Assembly: GCF_028368935.1 (NCBI RefSeq)
Contig: NZ_JAQNDK010000004.1
Location: forward strand, 1,736,001 to 1,800,000
From: Sorangium aterium
Lineage (GTDB): Bacteria > Myxococcota_A > Polyangia > Polyangiales > Polyangiaceae
Length of the DNA: 64,000 nucleotides
Direction: 5' to 3'
Shown here: positions 28,591 through 36,782 of the stretch, in pieces
Numbering within the stretch: position 1 is the first letter of the stretch
Layout: every line of letters begins with the position of its first letter
The notes under the pieces: generated by a model
Seen by the model: the letters and a program-made list of their open reading frames with translations, nothing else
What the model was told of the DNA's origin: nothing
Database searches by the model: none
Translations under genes and position numbers: made by a program

Positions 28591-29379
28591 ATGCAAGAGC
28601 CCACGTCCGCCTTCTCCGAGCCGAAGGCGCGCGCCGACCGCGCGCTGAGCCTGGTCTCCCTCGGCCTCCTGGCGCTCCAGGCCGCGCTCGACGCGCCCGC
28701 GTTCCCGAAGGCGACGCTCGCCGCCGCCGCGGCCGCGGCCCTCGTGGCGCTGCTCGCGGCCCGCGTGGCGCAGGGCCCGGCGCGCGCCGTCGCGGCGCTC
28801 GTGGCGTGCATCGTGGTGGCGATGCGCCTCGGCGTCGTCTGGCAGCTCGCCATGGTCCTTGCGCTCGCGGCCTACGCCGGCCTCTCGCGGCTCGCGCCCG
28901 CGCTGCGTCCGCCCGAGGGCTGGCGCGCGGCCGGCGGGCTCCCGAAGCGCTGGACGGCGCTCGTCGGCGGCGTCACGCCGGTCGCGCTCGTCGGGTGGCT
29001 CGCGTTCGCCCGGCCCGACCTCCGCGACATCACCGGCTCGGAGCTGCTCCAGGTGTCGACGCCGGTGCTCATCGCGGGAGGCGCGGTCTTCGCCGTGCTG
29101 AACGCCACGCTGGAGGAGGTGATCTGGCGCGGCGTGCTCCAGCCCAGCCTCGCGGCGGCGTGGGGCGCGCGCGTCGCGGTGGTCCTGCAGGCCGCCTCGT
29201 TCGGCGCGCAGCACGCGCACGGGTTCCCGCGGGGGCTGCTCGGCGTCTTCCTGGCGGGCAGCTGGGCCGTGATGCTGGGCCTCCTGCGGCAGCGCTCCCG
29301 CGGGCTCCTCGCGCCCGTGCTCGCGCACATCGTCGCGGACGCGACGATCGCCGCCCTGGTGATCGGCATGCTCCGCTGA
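28591..29379 (+). CDS. CPBP-family intramembrane metalloprotease
   Basis: 262 residues with about seven to eight hydrophobic helices. The three CPBP/Abi motifs are present: EExxxR in TLEEVIWRGVL (Glu175-Glu176, Arg180), FxxxH in SFGAQHAHGFPRG, and the C-terminal HxxxD/N in LAHIVADATIA. This is the CAAX-prenyl-protease-like family, which cleaves membrane substrates and in bacteria is often linked to peptide maturation or immunity. The stop lies 5 bp from the convergent PLD gene. Confidence 0.88.
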   Translation: MQEPTSAFSEPKARADRALSLVSLGLLALQAALDAPAFPKATLAAAAAAALVALLAARVAQGPARAVAALVACIVVAMRLGVVWQLAMVLALAAYAGLSRLAPALRPPEGWRAAGGLPKRWTALVGGVTPVALVGWLAFARPDLRDITGSELLQVSTPVLIAGGAVFAVLNATLEEVIWRGVLQPSLAAAWGARVAVVLQAASFGAQHAHGFPRGLLGVFLAGSWAVMLGLLRQRSRGLLAPVLAHIVADATIAALVIGMLR

Positions 29380-29384
29380 GCGCG

Positions 29385-30812
29385 TCAGGGCCGGAGGCCG
29401 AGCAGCTCGAACGCGCCCAGCAGCGCCGAGCGCGTCCACGACCCCGGGCCGCTCGACGTGCGCCGCGAGGCGGGCAGCTCCCAGAGCCGCTCGAAGTGCG
29501 CAGCGAACGCGGCCACGAAGGCCGGATCGCGGGTCTCGAGGTCGGTCTCGATCCAGGCGCGCGAGAACGAGTTGGGCGTGAAGTTGGCCTGGCCGCCCAC
29601 GAGCATCGGCCGAGCGCCCAGCCGCGCCGCGGTCTTGAGGTGCATCATCGCCCCGCCGCGCGAGTCGTGCACGCGCAGCGCGAAGCGGTCGGGCCACCGC
29701 GCCTCGGCCTCGATCGCGCGGGTGATCCCGTGGTGGTTGACCAGGTTGCGGATGAGCCACGCGGCCGCTGGGGGCAGCGGGAGCGCGTCGATGGAGTCGA
29801 TCAGCACGCGCACCCGGGCGCCGCGCGCCGCCGCGCGCTCGAGCGCATCGAGCACCGGCAGGTCCGAGAGGTACGTCGTCGCGACGAGGAGCTCGTCGCC
29901 CGCCGCCGCGCCGTCGAACAGCTCCGTGAGGCGCGCGCGGATCGCCTCGTGCTCGACGAGCGCGCACGTCTCGTCGCCCGCGACGGTGAGCGCGCCGGGC
30001 GGGGGGAGGGGGACGCGCAGGCCGCCGGCGTACCCCGGCACCGGCGCGAGCGTTGGCGTCGGGGAGGCGACCTCCGTCCCGGGATCGTCGGGCCCGCGCG
30101 CGGCGTGCGAGGCGCGCGCGGCGCCTGCGACGAGCGCGTGGAGCGCGGCGCGGCCCTCGTCGCCGATCGCCTGCGGGAGGGTGAGCGCCTCGTCGATCGC
30201 CGCCATCGCGACGCGCCAGAGCCGGCGGGCCACGGCGCCCGTGAGCCAGAACAGGTTCTCGTGCCAGTCGAACGCCGCGTCGATGAAGTTGTGCGACGTG
30301 ATCGCGCCGGCGCGCCCGCCGTCGATCACCAGGTTCTTCCGGTGGTCCTCGACGTTGTGCAGCACCTGCCAGCGGTTCTGGTGCTCGACCCAGTCCTCGA
30401 TCGCGACGCGCGCGTGGTCGAGGTGGAAGTTCATCCGGGGCAGGAGCCGGCGGCGCCGGTCGAACCGCGCGCCGAACAGGCAGGCGTTCAGCACGAGGAC
30501 GCCCGCGTCCGCGAGGCGCCTCCGCACGAGCGCGCCGCGGCGGCGCGTCAGGGCGGGGTTCGCGGGCGTGTTGCTGTCCAGGATCACCACGACGGTCGCG
30601 TCGGGACGCGCGCGCTTCTTGGCGATCAGCCAGTCGGCGACCGTGTCGGCGTAGGGGAACGCGCCCGGGCGCGGCAGCAGCGTCGTCTGGTCGCCGTTCG
30701 CCGCGAAGAGGTACATCTGCAGGACGACGCTCCGCTCGGCGGCCTCGATGAGGTCGCGGCACGCGGAGAGGATGCCGTGGCTGTCGCCGATGTACGCGAG
30801 CCCGGAGCTCAC
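29385..30812 (-). CDS. Phospholipase D-like protein (one intact, one altered HKD site)
   Basis: 475 residues from the GTG at 30812, overlapping the stop of the diiron gene (GTGA). The first active-site motif is HRKNLVIDGG followed by AITSHNF, matching HxK(x)4D and the downstream Ser/Asn. The second is HLKTAARLG...GGQANFTPNSF, where His and Lys remain but the Asp position is replaced, so the second half may be altered. The architecture resembles cardiolipin synthase/PLD-type phosphatidyltransferases without N-terminal membrane helices. It is the last gene of the seven-gene cluster. It could transfer a phosphatidyl group to a small alcohol or act as a phosphodiesterase. Confidence 0.83.
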   Translation of the reverse strand: MSSGLAYIGDSHGILSACRDLIEAAERSVVLQMYLFAANGDQTTLLPRPGAFPYADTVADWLIAKKRARPDATVVVILDSNTPANPALTRRRGALVRRRLADAGVLVLNACLFGARFDRRRRLLPRMNFHLDHARVAIEDWVEHQNRWQVLHNVEDHRKNLVIDGGRAGAITSHNFIDAAFDWHENLFWLTGAVARRLWRVAMAAIDEALTLPQAIGDEGRAALHALVAGAARASHAARGPDDPGTEVASPTPTLAPVPGYAGGLRVPLPPPGALTVAGDETCALVEHEAIRARLTELFDGAAAGDELLVATTYLSDLPVLDALERAAARGARVRVLIDSIDALPLPPAAAWLIRNLVNHHGITRAIEAEARWPDRFALRVHDSRGGAMMHLKTAARLGARPMLVGGQANFTPNSFSRAWIETDLETRDPAFVAAFAAHFERLWELPASRRTSSGPGSWTRSALLGAFELLGLRP

Positions 30813-31774
30813 GCGGCGTCCGCGCGCAGCGCGCGGCGCAGCGCCCAGCAGAGGGGCCGCGCTCCCGCGAGCCCGCGGCCCTCCAGCTTGCGCGTGAAGC
30901 TCTCGGTGCCCCAGCGATCGGACTGCGTCGGGGCGCGCCCGCCGAGCCGCCGCCGCTGCGACGCGTCGAGGCCCAGCTCGCTCCCGGCCGCGGCCACGAG
31001 GCGGCGCCAGGCGTCGCCGACCACGCCGTCGACGTACACGAGGAAGGGCAGCGCGAGGGCCGTCTGGATCGCGGCGAGCCAGCGCGGACAGCGCTCGTTC
31101 AGGTGCAGGAGCACGCGCTCGTCGATGGCGACGTGCGGCGCCTCCTCGCGCGCGTGCAGGGCCATGATCTCGGCGACGAGCGCCGCGCTCTGGTCGGGCC
31201 GGGCCTCGATCGCCCGCGGCACGAAGAGCGTGATCTCCTCGAAGTACCACGCGAGCAGGAAGAAGGTGCCGGCCGGGGCGAGGCGCAGCGCCGCGTCGTC
31301 GCCGCGGCCCCAGCGCAGGAAGCGCGGCGGCGCCGCGTCGGTCGGGTAGAGATCCGGCCGGAGCCTGTGCAGGAGCCGGCGGAACATCTCCGCGTGCGTG
31401 CGCTCCTCGGCGACGAAGCGGGCGATGACGGGCGCGGACAGGTACGGCGCGCGGTGGGCCGACCGCTCGAGGTACCGGATCACGTAGCCCTCGAAGTGGA
31501 TGAACAGCTCGCACGTGAAGCACGCGAACAGCCGGTTGATCGCGACGCGCTGGCGCTCCGTGAGGCCGAGGCCCGCGACGTCCATGTAGTGCGCCTCAGG
31601 GATCACCAGCGCATCGGCCGGGATCGGGCGCGTCCAGTCGATGCGGTCCCAGCGCCGGCGCACCGCCGCGTGCAGCCGGTCCTCGCGCGCGGCGGCCTCT
31701 CCGTCGTGGAGCGGCGTTCGAGGGCTGCCTTCGTGGCCGGGGAGCGCGGGATCGGCGGAGAGCTGGAGGCTCAC
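30809..31774 (-). CDS. AurF-like nonheme diiron oxygenase
   Basis: 321 residues from the GTG at 31774, overlapping the asparagine synthetase stop (GTGA). Candidate ligands are Glu89 (FTCELF), Glu124 and His127 (AEERTHAE), Glu180 (WYFEEIT), and His207, Glu211, His214 (HAREEAPH). Their spacings (35, 3, 27, 4, 3) are the same as those of the seven ligands of p-aminobenzoate N-oxygenase AurF as I recall them. AurF-type enzymes oxidise amines to hydroxylamines or nitro groups. The overlap with an amidotransferase gene and a second diiron-type gene suggests N-oxidation of a pathway intermediate. The substrate is unknown. Confidence 0.82.
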   Translation of the reverse strand: MSLQLSADPALPGHEGSPRTPLHDGEAAAREDRLHAAVRRRWDRIDWTRPIPADALVIPEAHYMDVAGLGLTERQRVAINRLFACFTCELFIHFEGYVIRYLERSAHRAPYLSAPVIARFVAEERTHAEMFRRLLHRLRPDLYPTDAAPPRFLRWGRGDDAALRLAPAGTFFLLAWYFEEITLFVPRAIEARPDQSAALVAEIMALHAREEAPHVAIDERVLLHLNERCPRWLAAIQTALALPFLVYVDGVVGDAWRRLVAAAGSELGLDASQRRRLGGRAPTQSDRWGTESFTRKLEGRGLAGARPLCWALRRALRADAA

Positions 31775-33777
31775 GAGGGGACCGTCCTCTCGATCGACGC
31801 GACCGCGCGCTCGTCTGCGGCCGCGGGCGCCGGGCCGGCCGCGGGCGCCGGCGGCGACCACGCGGGCAGCTCGCACAGCCCGCCGCCGAGGAACAGGTGG
31901 TGCCACAGCTGCGTGGTGACCACGGCGGTGTAGCTCCCGTCGGCGACGATCCGCCGCGGGGCGAGCGCGGGCAGGATCCGCTGGAAGCGCTGCTCGCGCG
32001 CGACCTTCGCGGGCGAGAAATAGCCCGTCTTTCGCAGCGACTCGGGGCTCACGAGCTGCGCGATCCAGCGAGGCTGGGGCCCGAGCGCGCAGAGCGCGTG
32101 GGCCTTGAACATCCCCTTGGGCGGGTCGGCGACGTCACGCGGGAGCACCCGCCGCGCCACCTCGCGCAGGAGCCACTTCTCCCGCAGCCCGCGGAGCTTG
32201 TACAGGGGCGAGAGGCCGCTGGAGAGCTCGACGAAGGCCTCGTCGAGGAACGGGTAGCGGTGCTCCACGCCCGAGCGCATCGCCGCGCGGTCGCCTTTGC
32301 CCACCAGCAGGTGTCCGGCCAGCATCAGCTTGTACTCCACGTAGAGCGACCGATTCAGCGGATCCCAGCGGCGCATCCGCGCTGGCGCGATGTCGAGCTC
32401 GGAGAACGGATCGTGGCCCGCGACGCGCTCGGCCATCGTATCCGAATAGAACAGCCAGCGCGCGCGGGAGAGCGGCTCGTACAGGTCGAGGAGGCTCGGG
32501 CGAACGTCGCCGAAATGGTCCTGGAACGTGGGCGCGGGTGTGCCGGGCGCTGCGAGCTCGGCCAGCGTTCTTCGGATCGCGCGCGGCAAGGCTGCGTGGA
32601 CGCGGGCGAGGCGCTCCATGGCGCGGTGGGTCTTGTGCCAGACGTAGCCGCCCATCGCCTCGTCCGCGCCCTCGCCGGTGAGCACGACCTTGAACCCCCG
32701 GCGCGCGGCGCGCTCGGCCAGCAGGAGCACGCACCCGTCGGCCGTGTCCATCACGGGGCCCTCTGCGGCCTCCACAACACGCGGGAGGGTCTCGAGGATC
32801 TCCGCAGGCGAGGGCACCAGGGTCTCGAGCCGTGCGCCCAGGCGCGCCGCGCTGCGGGTCGCGCGGCGTCGCTCGTCGGGCCCGGCGCCGTCGAAGCCCA
32901 CGGTGAACGACGCGATGGGCGCGTCGCCGCGGGCCTCCCGGGCGAGGCCGAGCACCAGCGTCGAGTCGAGCCCGCCGCTCAGGTACGTCGCCACCGGGCC
33001 GTCGGAGACGAGGCGACGCTGCACGGCGTCGCGCAGGCAGGCGCGCGTCTCCTCGATCAGCGCGTCGAGCGAGGCGACGCGCCGCTCCTCGCCCTGGGCC
33101 GGGAAATCCAGGTCCCAGTAGCGCCGCTGCTCCACCGCGCCGCCCTGCGCGCGGAGGTAGTGCCCGGGCCAGATCGAGCGCACGCCGCGGAAGCACGTCC
33201 GCTGCGTGCCCGCGGCGAACAGCGAGAAGACGTGGTCGATCCCCGCCGGATCGGCCTCGGGGCGCACGAGCCCGCTCGCCAGGATCGCCTTGATCTCCGA
33301 GGCCCAGAGGAGCCAGCCGTCCGCCACCGCGTAGTGGAGCGGGCAGATCCCGATCCGGTCGCGGCCGAGCAGCAGCGTGCGCTCCTCGCGATCCCAGAGC
33401 GCCACGGCGAACTGCCCGCGCGCGCGGGAGAAGGCGCCCTCGCCCGCGTCGAGGTAGAGCCCGGGCCACAGCTCGGTGTCGCACCGCGTGCGCTGCGCGT
33501 GCCCGCGCGCGGCGAGCTCGCGGCGCAGCTCGGCGTGGTTGAACAGCTCGCCGTTGTACGAGACCCACACGCGACCGCTCGCGTCGGCCATCGGCTGGCG
33601 GCCGCCCGCGACGTCGACGATGGCGAGGCGCCGCGTGGCCATGGCGATCCCTGGCGCTGAGAAGGAGGCGCCGTCGTCCGGGCCGCGGTGCCGCACGCTC
33701 GCCGCCATGCGGTCGAGGCGCGCCGGATCGAACGTGCGTCGCCCGGCGAGATCCAGCGCTCCGACGATGCCGCACAT
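31771..33777 (-). CDS. asnB: Glutamine-hydrolysing asparagine synthetase-like amidotransferase
   Basis: 668 residues. The glutaminase domain begins with catalytic Cys2 (MCGIVGAL) and has RHRGPDDG, VSYNGELFNH and CDTELW. The synthetase half has the ATP pyrophosphatase loop YLSGGLDSTLVLG (about 263-275) and the later VVLTGEGADEAMGGY. It uses glutamine nitrogen and ATP to amidate an Asp-like carboxylate; many natural-product clusters reuse this fold for other amide bonds. It is somewhat longer than typical AsnB, with a Pro/Ala-rich C-terminus. It is embedded in a cluster: 9 bp after the diiron-fusion gene and overlapping the AurF-like gene. A dedicated biosynthetic role is therefore likelier than housekeeping asparagine synthesis. 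Confidence 0.93.
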   Translation of the reverse strand: MCGIVGALDLAGRRTFDPARLDRMAASVRHRGPDDGASFSAPGIAMATRRLAIVDVAGGRQPMADASGRVWVSYNGELFNHAELRRELAARGHAQRTRCDTELWPGLYLDAGEGAFSRARGQFAVALWDREERTLLLGRDRIGICPLHYAVADGWLLWASEIKAILASGLVRPEADPAGIDHVFSLFAAGTQRTCFRGVRSIWPGHYLRAQGGAVEQRRYWDLDFPAQGEERRVASLDALIEETRACLRDAVQRRLVSDGPVATYLSGGLDSTLVLGLAREARGDAPIASFTVGFDGAGPDERRRATRSAARLGARLETLVPSPAEILETLPRVVEAAEGPVMDTADGCVLLLAERAARRGFKVVLTGEGADEAMGGYVWHKTHRAMERLARVHAALPRAIRRTLAELAAPGTPAPTFQDHFGDVRPSLLDLYEPLSRARWLFYSDTMAERVAGHDPFSELDIAPARMRRWDPLNRSLYVEYKLMLAGHLLVGKGDRAAMRSGVEHRYPFLDEAFVELSSGLSPLYKLRGLREKWLLREVARRVLPRDVADPPKGMFKAHALCALGPQPRWIAQLVSPESLRKTGYFSPAKVAREQRFQRILPALAPRRIVADGSYTAVVTTQLWHHLFLGGGLCELPAWSPPAPAAGPAPAAADERAVASIERTVPS

Positions 33778-33786
33778 GATCGATCG

Positions 33787-36069
33787 CTACCTCCCCGTGT
33801 CCCCGAGCAGATGTCGCCGGAGCCAGCGCCAGCCGAGCCGTGGGCCGAGGCGCACCGCGACCGCGCGCACGAGCGGCCGGCTCGCGCGCGCGTACGCGGC
33901 GTACCCGCGCCAGATCCGCAGCGTTGCGCGCTCGATCGCGAGCGCGTCGCCGGGCGCCGCGCAGGCGTCCATGAACCGGGTGATGGCCTCGATCGACCAC
34001 GCGGTGTGGCCCGACGCGGCGTTGTCGATGGTGTTGTGCAGGTCGAAGAAGTACGGGTCGATCCGGTGGCGCCGCAGGATCGCGGCGGCCACGGCGTACC
34101 CGCGGCCGATGCCGGCCATCTCGATGGCCAGGTTGAGGCCGAGCAGCTCGGGCCAGAGCTCCATGGACCCTTGCGCGAACGCGAGCCAGAGCACGGGCAT
34201 CGAGAACGCCTGCGGGAGGAGGTCGGGCCGTTCGATGAACGCGCGCGCGTCGCACGGCGGCAGCGTCACGCCTTGCTCCGCGAGCGCCCTGCGCAGCACG
34301 TTGCCGTGGTGCTGGGCGGGCACGCCCGCACCGAGCTCGTCGCGGTAGATCCGGAGCAGGAGCGCCGCGACCGTCGTGCGGAACGCGCCGGGGGCCGTCG
34401 TGCCCTGGAGCCACGCGCCGTCGATCACGGCCGCCGGCGCGAGCTGGGTGAGCAGCCAGACGGCCTCGTCGCGCGTGAGCTCTCGCGCGATGCCCGCGTC
34501 GTCGGTGGGCTGCGTGTGGCCGCGCGCGGGGCGTGGGGCCGCATGCGGTCCCGCCGTGGACTGCGCGTGGGCGTGCCCTTCCTCGAAGATCTGCTCGCGC
34601 AGCCGCGCGTCGACCCAGCGCGAGAGCCCCGCGGCGGACCAGGGCCAGCGCCCATCCGCGGCGAGCCGGGCGGGGGACACCTCGCCGTGCGCCTCTCGCA
34701 GCACCGCCTCGACGTGCGCCTGCGCGAGCTCGCCCGCGTCGCGGTCCACGTCCCCGGGCCCGCGGGCGCAGAGCAGCCGGTGGTACAGCTCCGGCAGGGG
34801 GAGCCCTGCGCGTACCTCCGCGCGAGGGGTGGATCCTCGACGATTCCCGTCGATCGAGGCCCCGTCGTGGTCGTGATCGACGCGCGGCGAGCCGGCGCGC
34901 TCGTCCCCGCCGCGCGATGCGCGGACGGGGGCCGGAGGCTCCGGCGCCTCGATCAGCGCGCGGATCCAGGCGCGCATCACGTCGACCTCGGCGTCGGTGA
35001 ACACGCCGAACATCGGGCCGCCGAACTGCACGGAGCGGGTGACGAGCGGGCTCTCGTCGGGCCTCCCCGGCACGATCCACGGCGAGCGCGCGAGGCGCAG
35101 GAGGATGCCGCGCGCGTCGAGCCGCGCCGGATCGAGCGCGCCGTCCAGCGCCTGTCCGTCGAGCCGGACGCGGCCGTGAAATCCGAACGCGTGGCGCGCC
35201 TTCGCCTCGACGAGCGCCAGCATCGCCTCCCACGCGGACGGCGCCGCGGCGGGCCGGAGCGACGCGAGCCACGCGCGCCGCGCGGCCCAGAGCGACCACG
35301 CGCCGCGCCACACGCGCGGCCAGTCCGGCGCCCCGCCAGCGGCGTGCGCCTCGAGACACCGTCGCGCGAGATCGCGGGCCCGGCGGGCCGTCTCCGCGCC
35401 CTCTGCGTGCTCGGCGAAATACAGGCCGTCGCAGCGCGCGCGCGACGCGGCCCGGCGCACCGCGGCGGGCGGGCCCAGCACCGTGGCCGCCGCGTGGTGG
35501 CCCAGCGCCTCGGGCAGCCTCGCGGCCCCGAGCTGCGCAATGCGGAGCCCCGGGATCGCGAGGGCGAAGTCCGCGTCGGCGAGGCAGACCGAGCGCTCGA
35601 ATGCGGGGCTCCCGAGATCGGGCAGCGCGAGCCCCGCGGCGGCCAGCGCGGCGCCGTACAGGGCGCCGTGGTGCCGCGCCGGGTCGCCCTCGCCGCACTC
35701 CAGACAGAACGCGTCGAGGCAGGCCGCGCCGAGCGCGCTGTCCGCGTGGCGCACGCGCACCGCCGCGGCGAGCCAGCACCCGTCGAGCAGCGCGGTCGGC
35801 GCGTAGCCGAGCAGGACCCGCGCCGGGCCTTCGCCCTCGTCGCCGGGCGCGCCGCATCGCTCGTCCTCGTCGCGGAGCGCGGTCAGGGCCGCAAAGAACG
35901 CCTCGATGCCGTCGGGGGCCGCGGCCTCGAGCGCGGGCTCGCCCGCGAGATCCTCCGGGGCCGGCTCGCCGGCCCGCAGCCTGCGGTAGATCGCGCGCGG
36001 CGACGCGTCCGAGGCGCGCGACCGAGGGCTCGCCGCGCGGTCCGATGCCGGGGTGGGAAGGGCGTTCAT
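33787..36069 (-). CDS. Tandem heme-oxygenase-like diiron (HDO) domain protein
   Basis: 760 residues. The C-terminal half (about 540-700) looks like the iron-containing redox/heme-oxygenase-like superfamily: AAVIDGAWLQG, RDELGAGVPAQHHG (Glu578, His587/588), LAIEMAGIG (Glu650) and FFDLHNTIDNAASGH (His678, Asp682, His688) are candidate ligands. The N-terminal half (about 85-240) repeats the same order (TALLDGCWLAAA, LECGEGDPARHHG, LYFAEHAEGAETA). It keeps the first Glu and the His pair but lacks the later Glu and the Asp/His, so it may be structural. An HD/Asp-His-rich linker (RVDHDHDGAS) joins them. It is probably an O2-using oxidase acting with the AurF-like enzyme. No SD is obvious before the ATG at 36069. 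Confidence 0.75.
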   Translation of the reverse strand: MNALPTPASDRAASPRSRASDASPRAIYRRLRAGEPAPEDLAGEPALEAAAPDGIEAFFAALTALRDEDERCGAPGDEGEGPARVLLGYAPTALLDGCWLAAAVRVRHADSALGAACLDAFCLECGEGDPARHHGALYGAALAAAGLALPDLGSPAFERSVCLADADFALAIPGLRIAQLGAARLPEALGHHAAATVLGPPAAVRRAASRARCDGLYFAEHAEGAETARRARDLARRCLEAHAAGGAPDWPRVWRGAWSLWAARRAWLASLRPAAAPSAWEAMLALVEAKARHAFGFHGRVRLDGQALDGALDPARLDARGILLRLARSPWIVPGRPDESPLVTRSVQFGGPMFGVFTDAEVDVMRAWIRALIEAPEPPAPVRASRGGDERAGSPRVDHDHDGASIDGNRRGSTPRAEVRAGLPLPELYHRLLCARGPGDVDRDAGELAQAHVEAVLREAHGEVSPARLAADGRWPWSAAGLSRWVDARLREQIFEEGHAHAQSTAGPHAAPRPARGHTQPTDDAGIARELTRDEAVWLLTQLAPAAVIDGAWLQGTTAPGAFRTTVAALLLRIYRDELGAGVPAQHHGNVLRRALAEQGVTLPPCDARAFIERPDLLPQAFSMPVLWLAFAQGSMELWPELLGLNLAIEMAGIGRGYAVAAAILRRHRIDPYFFDLHNTIDNAASGHTAWSIEAITRFMDACAAPGDALAIERATLRIWRGYAAYARASRPLVRAVAVRLGPRLGWRWLRRHLLGDTGR

Positions 36070-36158
36070 ACGACCGGACGACGCAGGCTGCCGGCGCCTA
36101 CCCCCATCCGGACGACGTTATGCGTGCGCGCGACCGGCGTCCACACAGCGCACGGATC

Positions 36159-36779
36159 TCACGCGAGCCGCTGCAGGAGCCCCGCGAGCCCGAGCGCCAC
36201 CAGCGTCCACCCGAGGCCGCGCACCAGGCGCCCGTGCCATGCGCCGAGCCGCTCGCGGTAGCGCGCCAGCAAGCGCCCGAGCGTCGCGAACCAGCTCACC
36301 ACGCCCATGGCGGCGCCCACCGCGAGCGCTGCCGCGTGGGGCGGCGCGACCGCGGGCGCGAGGGCAGGGTACGCGCGGAGCACGGCGCACGACGCGATCC
36401 ACGACGCCAGGAACGACGGATTGAAGGCGACGAGGAGGAACCCGGTCAGGAGCGCCGATGTCGCGCGCCCGGACGAGGGCGCCTCCGAGGCGCGCCGAGG
36501 CGCGAGCGCCAGGGCGAGGCCCATCGCCACGACGAGCGCCGCGCCGCCCGCTCGCAGGGCGCGATCGATCGCGGGGTGCGCCTCGAGGACCCACCCGAGC
36601 CCGCGCGCCGCGGCGAGCGCCCAGAGCCCCTCGGCAAAGGCGCCTCCGATGGCGAGCATCAAGACACGCCGGGGCTGCCCCGCGAGCGCCGCGGCCACCA
36701 GCAAGACGGCCAGCGGCCCCGCCGCCGGGATCGATCCGAGATAACCGAGCAGGAACCCCACGACGAGCGCGAGCGCCAT
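36159..36779 (-). CDS. LysE/RhtB-type exporter
   Basis: 206 residues with six hydrophobic helices, the normal size for LysE-superfamily exporters of amino acids and small amine compounds. N-terminal signature-like segment VVGFLLGYLGSIPAAGPLAV, conserved loop LLVAFNPSFLASWIAS. It lies in the same-strand cluster, 89 bp upstream of the diiron-fusion gene. It may export the amino-acid-derived product of that cluster, an inference from context. Confidence 0.8.
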   Translation of the reverse strand: MALALVVGFLLGYLGSIPAAGPLAVLLVAAALAGQPRRVLMLAIGGAFAEGLWALAAARGLGWVLEAHPAIDRALRAGGAALVVAMGLALALAPRRASEAPSSGRATSALLTGFLLVAFNPSFLASWIASCAVLRAYPALAPAVAPPHAAALAVGAAMGVVSWFATLGRLLARYRERLGAWHGRLVRGLGWTLVALGLAGLLQRLA

Positions 36780-36782
36780 GGT

